30,757 nt of DNA from a virus. Every line of letters begins with the position of its first letter. Position 1 is the first letter of the stretch. The notes beneath the pieces are model-generated. The model was not told the DNA's origin. It saw only the letters and a program-made list of their open reading frames with translations, and searched no databases. The stretch covers positions 1 through 30,757 of IMG/VR virus record IMGVR_UViG_3300020470_000131; one strand, given 5' to 3'. Position numbers and translations under genes: made by a program. Shown here in pieces: positions 7,901 to 16,900 of the stretch.

Positions 7901-10900
7901 ATTGATAGTATCAAGGTTTTAGATGGAGGTATGTTTAGTAATAGAAAATTATTAGTTAAACCTTCAGGTATATCGACACAATATAATAAAATCACTTTTG
8001 AGAATCATGGATTTGATGATGGTGATGTAATTGAGTATAATATACAATCTGGTTTGGGTACTGTTTCTCCACAACCAATTTCTGGATTGACCACTGTTAC
8101 AGGAATAACGACAACCACACAATATTATAACATTGTAAAGTTGGATGATAATTCTTTCCAATTATCTGATGCTGGTGTAGGAGCAGGTGTAAGTGATACT
8201 AAGTTTGAACGTGGATTAACTATAGACTTTTTATCACAAGGTACTGGATATCAAATATTTAAATATCCAGATGTAGAGATAACATTAAAGTATAGTCCTG
8301 TTGGGTTTGGTACAACATCTCAAAGTTATACTGATATGGTATTAACTCCTGATATTAGGGGAAGTATTGTTGATTCTTATCTTTATGAACCTGGTACTGG
8401 TTATGGATCTACAATATTAAACTTTGAAAAGAAACCAACGATATCCATAAAAGCAGGAAAGAATGGAGTTTTAAAACCAGTTGTCGTAAATGGGTTAGTT
8501 GAAGCTGTCAATATTCAATATGCTGGAGAAGAATATTTTTCTATTCCAGAATTAGAGGTATTTGATCCTACTGGAGCTGGTACTGGTGCTGAAATAAGAC
8601 CAGTCATAGTTAATAATAAAATAAGTGATGTTAAAATTGTTAATACTGGAATTGGATATTCAAGCACATCTGTTGTAAAAGTTAATTCACCAGGTAAAAA
8701 TGCAGTATTAGATACTTCTATTAGATCATTATCACTCGATTTAAATAATAAAATGGGTGATCAATTGTTATTGGAAGGTCCTAATAAGTTATCTTATAGT
8801 CTTTGTGGTTATGCAAAGACCTTTAGAGAATCTTTTGGTGAAATAGGAAGTGGAACAACACAAGCTTCTAAGATCATTGGATGGGCTTATGATGGAAATC
8901 CAATATATGGACCTTATGGATATGAAAATGTATCAGATTCTAGTTCTCCAGCTAGAAGATTGGTTAGTGGTTATGAGGCAAATATTACAAATATTGTAGA
9001 TAGACCTGTTGGATTCTCTGCTGGTTTCTTTGTAGATGACTATAAATTTACAAATAATGGTGATTTAGATCGTAATAATGGTAGATTTGGAAAAACACCA
9101 GAATTTCCTAATGGTACTTATGCATATTTTGCTACAATAGATGATGCTGGTAAGACTCAATTCCCATATTTCATCGGAAATTCATATAGATCCGTTCCTT
9201 TAGAGCAAAATATTGATCAAGATTTTGATTTTAAGGGTTCAGAGTTAAGAAGAAATACATTTCCTTATAGAGTTTCTGATAAAAATGCTGATAATGACTT
9301 TATTATTGAAACCAATGAACTTGAAGATCAAAAAATAGAGATAGAATCAGTTACTGACGGTTCAGTTGATCAATTATTGGTCGTTTCAGCAGGAGAAAAT
9401 TATAAAATTAATGATTCTATTGATTTTGACAACACTGGTGGTGGTTCAGGAGTAATTTCTAAGATTTCTTCCTTAAAAGGAAAGGATGTTACCAATGTAA
9501 GTGTTGCAACATCTTCATATAATGATGCAGTATTCAGTTGGGTTAATAAAAATACCATAAGAGTTAGTGTTTTACCAAGTCATGATTGGATAAACAATGA
9601 TTATATTACAATTTCTGGTGTTTCTACTTCATCTGGCATTTCTTCTAGTATTTCGGCATTAAGTCAACTAGATGGAAATTATAATATTGGAGTTTCTTCT
9701 TTAAGTGCATCAATAATTTCGGATGTAATACCATCTGCATCGGGAGTAACAACTGAAATATATGTTACTTCGATACCAGAGACCATTTCAATAGGAAGTA
9801 GTGCTGTAATTGGTGGAACAAATACTGAAATAGTAAAAATTCTTAATATCTATAGAGATCTTAAGGCATTGAGAGTTATAAGATCTACAGGACTTGCTCA
9901 TACTATATCCTCACCTATAACTTATACTTCAGATTCTTTTACTATTGATAGGTCAACAGATTATTTTGAATCTGAAGTAAATGATATAGTATATTTTAAC
10001 CCATCACAATCAGTTGGTTTTGGAACGACAGCAGGAGTTACTCATACAACCTCCTTCCGTTTTGGTTCTACAGAAATAATTACAAGAAATATACCAACTA
10101 AGAGAATTTATCTTGGGGAACATCCATTTCAAGTTGATCAACAGATAACATTTGCTAAACCAACTCCAGGTGCAGCTTCTATTGTGATATCAGATACTCC
10201 CACATCAACCACGTATGACCTCCCATCCACTGTTTACATTGCTGATGTCACACCAAATACGATTGGTATAAAAACAGGTATTGGCACAACCAGTGGAGAT
10301 TTCACTGATGTATTCTTTACAAGTGGTGGTTCTGATATTGATGATTACTCATTTACAACTAATTATTCACAAGTAACTGGGAATCTTCAGAGATTGACAG
10401 GAACAGTTGCAATAACCACAACTGCTACGTGTAATTTAAAATTTGGAGATAGAATTAAATTAGATATTAAACCAGATTTATCAGTTGGAATCGGTACATC
10501 TACTGCTGTAAGAGTTGTAAGAGATTCTGATACTGGTTATATCTTAATAGATCCTGTTGAAACTTCTTCTGCAAATATAAATCTTACAGATGATACTATC
10601 AGGATTAATAGTCATGGATTTGAGAGAGGTGATAAGATATTCTATACCATTGCAGATGGTACTGTTCCAACTGGTCTAACAACTAATAGATCATATTTTA
10701 CATATGTTGTTGATGAGGATCATATTAAATTTTCTGAAACATCTGTTGATTGCTTTAGTAATCCACCAATAACTGTAAGTATTGCATCTACTGGTACTAG
10801 TCAAAGTAAATTCTATCAAATTAATCCTCAACTTGAGGTTGTTAAAAATAACAACTTAGTATTTGATTTATCAGATTCTTCTTTAGAGAATTATCAATTA

Positions 10901-13900
10901 AAATTCTATTATGATAATGAATTTAAAAATAATTTTGTATCTACAGGATCTACTACGAATACATTTAGTATAGTTAGTGCTGGTGGAACAATTGGAATAG
11001 GAACCACAGCTTCAACTACACTTAATCATAATGCATCTTATCCATCTAAGTTATATTATTCTCTAGAAAGATCTGGATTTATTAGTACAGCAGATACTGA
11101 AGTTAATAATCATTCTGAAATAAAATTTGTAGATAGTAGTTTCAATAGGTCATATAGTGTTGTTGGAGCATCTTCATCTACATTTAATATTTCTTTAGAC
11201 CAAATTCCAGAAAAACTATCTTATTCTGATAGTGAGTGTGATTCTATAACTTATACTACAACATCTTTAAATGAGACAGGTGGTATTAATGCTGCCAATA
11301 TTATTTCTGGTGGAGTTAATTATAAGAAATTGCCTAATTTTGTTGGATCATCTTCTACTGAAGGGACTGGTGGTTATGTGATTGCGAAATCAAGGACTAT
11401 TGGTAATGTTAAGCAAGTAAGAATTATTAATGAGGGATTTGAATATTCTACAGACAGTACCTTAGAACCTTCTGCATTAATTTCTCCACTCATTTCGATT
11501 AATAATTCCAATACCATAGGTGTTGTTAGTATTACTAGTGGTGGTTCTGGTTATATAGATGCTCCAGATATAATTATTGTAGATTCTACATCAAGAGAAA
11601 AAATTGATAGGGGTATTCTTAGACCAACTCTAACTGGATCAGCTATTTCTAAGGTTGAGGTTGTAAGTTCTCCAAATGGTCTTTCTGATGAACCACCTAC
11701 ATTATTCACAATTAATAATGATAATGGTGTTGGTATTTCATCTATTGTCTCTAACTCAACTGGAATATTTACATGTTGGTTAGATACTCCTTCATCAGGA
11801 TTTTCAACTTTACCATTCTTGGTTAATGATGAAGTATTCATAGAAAATGTTACTCAACATGATCCAGTATCAATAGGAGGATCTGGATTTAACTCTGAAG
11901 ATTATGGATATAGATTTGGTAAAGTTACCAATTATATTACTGGATTAAAAGATAGAGTTACAATTGATCTTGCTGGCATATCCACTAACACTGGAATAGC
12001 AGTTACTGATCAAGGCTCATTTGCAATGATAATCAATAGAAAGAATTATCCATCTTTCACTACAGTTGAGGAATCAAATAAATTTATTATTGGTGAAGAG
12101 TTAATAAAAGATAATGTTTTAGTAGGATTGGTAATTACACATTCTGAAACTGACTTTATTAAAGTATTTGGTAATCATGAGTTAAAAGTTGGTGATATTG
12201 TTACTGGAAGAACTTCTGGATCAATAGCTACTATTTCAAGTATTCAAGAGAACTTAGGAAAGTATTCTGTTAAATTCTCAGTTAAAAAGAATATTGGATG
12301 GTCTGATGATATTGGAAAACTTGATTTGGATACTCAGGTAACACCAGATAATGATTATTATCAAAATCTATCATATACTATTAAGAGTACAAAAGGATTT
12401 GATGAATTAAGAAGTCCAGTAAGTGCATTACTTCATACAAGTGGACTTAAGAATTTTGCTGATGTAGGAATAGGTTCTACGACAAGATCAACTGGTGGAA
12501 TTTCTACAGTAGGAGATTGGAGAGTTGGAACATCTAGTACTGATTTTTCAGTTGTAATACAGGATGTTGTAAATGACAATAAGGTTTGGACTATTAATAA
12601 TTATGATGAAGCATATGATTATGGTAATAGTGCTACTCAATCTCGATATATAAAATTTGAAAATAAGGTTTTATCAGATTATACTACTGCTAAGAGTAAT
12701 GAAGTTTTGTTGATTGATGATATCAATAGTCAATTCTCTAATTTGGATGGAGAACCAAGCGAATATTTAGATCTTATAGAATTAGATAGTAATGTTCCCT
12801 ATCAAAATATCTTCTATAGAATTACTAACTTAACAAATACTGCTGTTCAATCAAATGATGTAGTAGTATTGAATAATGGAACAGATGTAGTTTTATTACA
12901 AAAATCTAATTTAGAAGATTCATCTAGTATTGGAAACTTTAGTATTAATAAAGATGTTTTTGGGGTATACACACTTAGATTTACACCAAATCCAAATGCA
13001 TTTGATTATGACTATAATCTCAAATCAATTAAGACTACTTTTGATAATTCTGCAGGTGTTGGAACTTATCCAGTAGGATTTATCAATAAAACTGGATTTG
13101 TAGGTATTGCTACGACAGCTAGTGCTGGAGTAACCACTACATCAGTTGTTTCAGTAGATTCTGCTAAGTTTAATTCTTTCCATGTTCAGAATCATTTAAC
13201 TAATAAGACGACTGATGAAATGAATTATGTGGAAATATATGTTACACATGATGGAACAAATACTTATACTTCTGAATATTATATTGATACCCATAATCCT
13301 GTAGATGGATATTCAAACACTTTAATGGGATCTTTTAAGGGGAATCTTGATGGATCTGTATTTTCTTTAGAATATGAGAATGATTCGACTGATGAGATTG
13401 AAATTAATTCTGATATTGTGGGATTTGGTACCACTGCTGTAGGTGTTGGAACATATAGGTTCCTTGCATCTGGCCAATCAGAAGGTGCTGAAAGAACTGC
13501 AATTTATCAATCTGATTATACAGTTGGAATAGGAACGACAAATATTGTTCAATTAACTGCAGGTTTATTTAATTCAGCTAAATCTATAGTTCAAGTTAGT
13601 GCTGGATCTACAAGAATTGTTTCAGAAGTTATATTTAATCATGATGCTACTGATACTTTTGTACAGACTGGCCCGTTTTTAACACCTGTTGGTATTGGAA
13701 CAACCAATCCAGTTGGAGTCTTTAGTGGAATATATGATGGTACTAACTTCTCTTTATCATTTACACCTGAAAATGGATATCTAGCAAATAGTATTGAAGT
13801 ATCTGCTCTTACTCTAGCATTGTATACTGAGAATGAAGAAGATAATATTCCTTTGATTAATGACTTTGAATATGGTAAAGTAAATGAATCTATTGATCTA

Positions 13901-16900
13901 CAATACTATAATGCTATTAATGGGTTAAGAATTAATAGAACTGAGTTCAGTTTACTTCATGAAGGAACACCAATCTTTGCCAAGACTTTCGATCCTAGTG
14001 ATTCTAATATTGTTAATCTTTCCACAGGTTTATTCAGCATTGATAAACATTTCTTCAGAACAAATGAAGAGTTAATATACACACCCAATTCTTCATTTGT
14101 TGGTCTTGGAAGTACTGCAATGCAATATCAAAGTGGTGCATATCATCATCAACTTCCATCTTCAGTGTTTGCTATTAGAAACGATGCTAACAGTTTCTAC
14201 ATATCAACAACAAGAGCAGGAGCAGCTGTCACATTTGTCGGAGTTGGTACTGGAAATATTCACGAATTTGCTATGGCAAATTCAAATACAAAAACAGTAT
14301 TAACTATTGATAATTTAATTCAATCACCATTAGCATATTCTCCTATTAGTCATACATTACAAAATAACCCAGAATCAGTATTGGGCAGCACTGGTATAGG
14401 TACTGATGCAACTATATTTTCTATCAGTGGAATATCATCATTAGCTCCTACTGATATATTAAAGATTGATGATGAGTTTGTAAAAGTTCTTGATATTGGA
14501 ATAGGAACTCAGACTACTGGGCCAATTACAGTTGGTGTTGGAACAACTAATTTGGTTCAAGTTCAAAGAGGTTTTGTTGGATCAGCTGCAACTGCTCATA
14601 CAAATACAACAGCAGTTCAACTTTATAAAGGTTCATATCGAATTCTTGGTAAGAAAATTCATTTCACAGAACCTCCTAAAGGAAATCCTCAAGTAACTAA
14701 GAATGATAGTAATTTGGATTGGCCAACCTCTTCATTTACTGGAAGAGTTTTCTTAAGAGATGATTATACTACCAACCAAGTGTATGATGATGTTTCTACT
14801 GAGTTTACTGGAATTGCCACAAACTTTAGTTTAAAGGTTAATGGATCTGCTGCAGTTGGTATGGGAACCACAGGTGGTAATGGTATTGCATTGATTAATG
14901 GTATATTCCAAAGACCAACAGCAAAAAATAATCCACAAAATAATTATGAGATATTAGATCCTACCACAGGGGCAGCTTCAACTAGTATAATGTTTACTGG
15001 TATTACTACGGAATATGGAGATCCAGTAGTAATTAATGATACTGATATAAATGAAAATCAATTACCAAGAGGTGGAGTAATAATTTCCTTAGGATCCACA
15101 CCAGGATTAGGATATGCTCCTTTGGTACCAGCACAAGTTTATGCAGAGACTGATGCTAATGGTACTATTACAAGTTTAGTCAGTGCTGCTTCAACAGGAC
15201 CTAGTAATTCTATTACAACGGCATCTTATAATAATGAAACTGGATATTTAGAGATCACTACTCAAAATGCACATAATTTTGTAGTTGGAATTGTAGATCA
15301 AGTAAAACTTGCAGGTTTAGAATTTACTTGTAGTGGATCGTTCAATGTCTACGATGCAGATTATAATGAAACCACTGGTGATTTAATATTGACAGTTGGT
15401 GATCATTATCTAGCAGCAGGTCAATTTATTGGAATTAAAACTGATTCTTTGACATTTACTTGTGATGCCGATAACTATGCAACAAATCATTCTTATCCAC
15501 GTCATGGTACTGATCCAATTGCAGGAGTATCTACATATATCAATTCAACAACCAATAGCACTATTACTGTTAATGTTGGTGTTGGAACTACTAGTACGCA
15601 TCAATTTGTGGGTGTTGGTACAGAAGCAATTATTGTTAGAAGTGGATATTCAGGGACAACCAGTAATATCTTCCCATATGCTGCTGTAGGATTTGGTAGC
15701 ACAAGTTTTGATTATACGATTGTAAGTATTGGTGCTACAAATAAATTTACAACTGACGTTGGAATTAACTCCATACCTCATACTTTTGTTGGTGGTGGTA
15801 GTGTAATGCCTTGGTATGCAGACGCTAATCTTGGTTCTGGTTATTATGGTGATACCGTTTCTATTGGGGTTACAGATATACCATTTACTCATAAGTTTGT
15901 AAGTGCTGCATCAGGTACTATAGTAGGTTATACTACTGCACCTTCTTATGTTGATTATAATGCAGCAACTGGATATATGGTGGTATCTCTACCTAATCAT
16001 GGAAAGACTACTAGTGATACTGTAACATTTGCTGATAACAAGATTACTCTTACGTGCTCTAAGGATGACTATGCAACAGAACATACTTATCCAAGAGCAA
16101 GTGATCGTATCTCAGGAATAGCAACTGCTATAACTGCTTATGATACAGATACATTTACAGTATATGTTGGTGAGAATGCTGGTTCAGGTGCTTCAGTTAC
16201 AGCCACAATAGGCATTGGTGGAACTCTAACCTTTGCTATTGGTGCTGGTGGTACTAATTACCAGAATCCAGCGATTAACATTCCTGAACCATCATATGCT
16301 GGTCTTGGAATTACTGGAATATCCAGACTATCAACTGGATCTACTACCGATACTGGAGTTGGATTACTTTTAGATTTACAAGTATCGGCAGCTTCTACTG
16401 TTGGTGTAGGGTCTACACAGTTTAGTATTAATAATTGGGAAATTGCAAGAAATGGATATGCATTCCAACGTGGTGATGTATTTGCTCCTGTAGGATTAGT
16501 TACAGATTCTAGTTTGTCAAGTCCAATAGAAGAATGTCAATTTACTGTATTGGATACATATGCAGATCCATTTGCAGCATGGCAATTTGGACAATTTGAT
16601 TATATTGATGATATTAAACCGTTCCAAGATGGAATTAGAAAAAGATTTGATTTAAAATATGATGGAGATCTTTTAAGTTTCGAAGTTCCAGCAAATCCTG
16701 AGTTCCCATATATTAGTCTTGCAAATGCACTATTCATTGTGATAAATGGCATTATTCAAGAACCAGGAACTGCTTATTCGTTTAATGGTGGTACCTCGTT
16801 TATATTTACAGAAGCTCCTAAAGCAGTAGATGATGTTGCAATATTCTTCTATCGTGGAAGTGCTGACGTTGATACAGTATTAGTTACTAATGTTATTCCT

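Noticed and set aside
11551-11841. Long minus-strand open frames inside the giant gene and gp8 (also 15650-15892, 18252-18506 and 19446-19742)
   Set aside because: They lie fully within well-supported plus-strand genes, have no promoter or ribosome site, and their amino-acid content mirrors the AT-rich sense codons.
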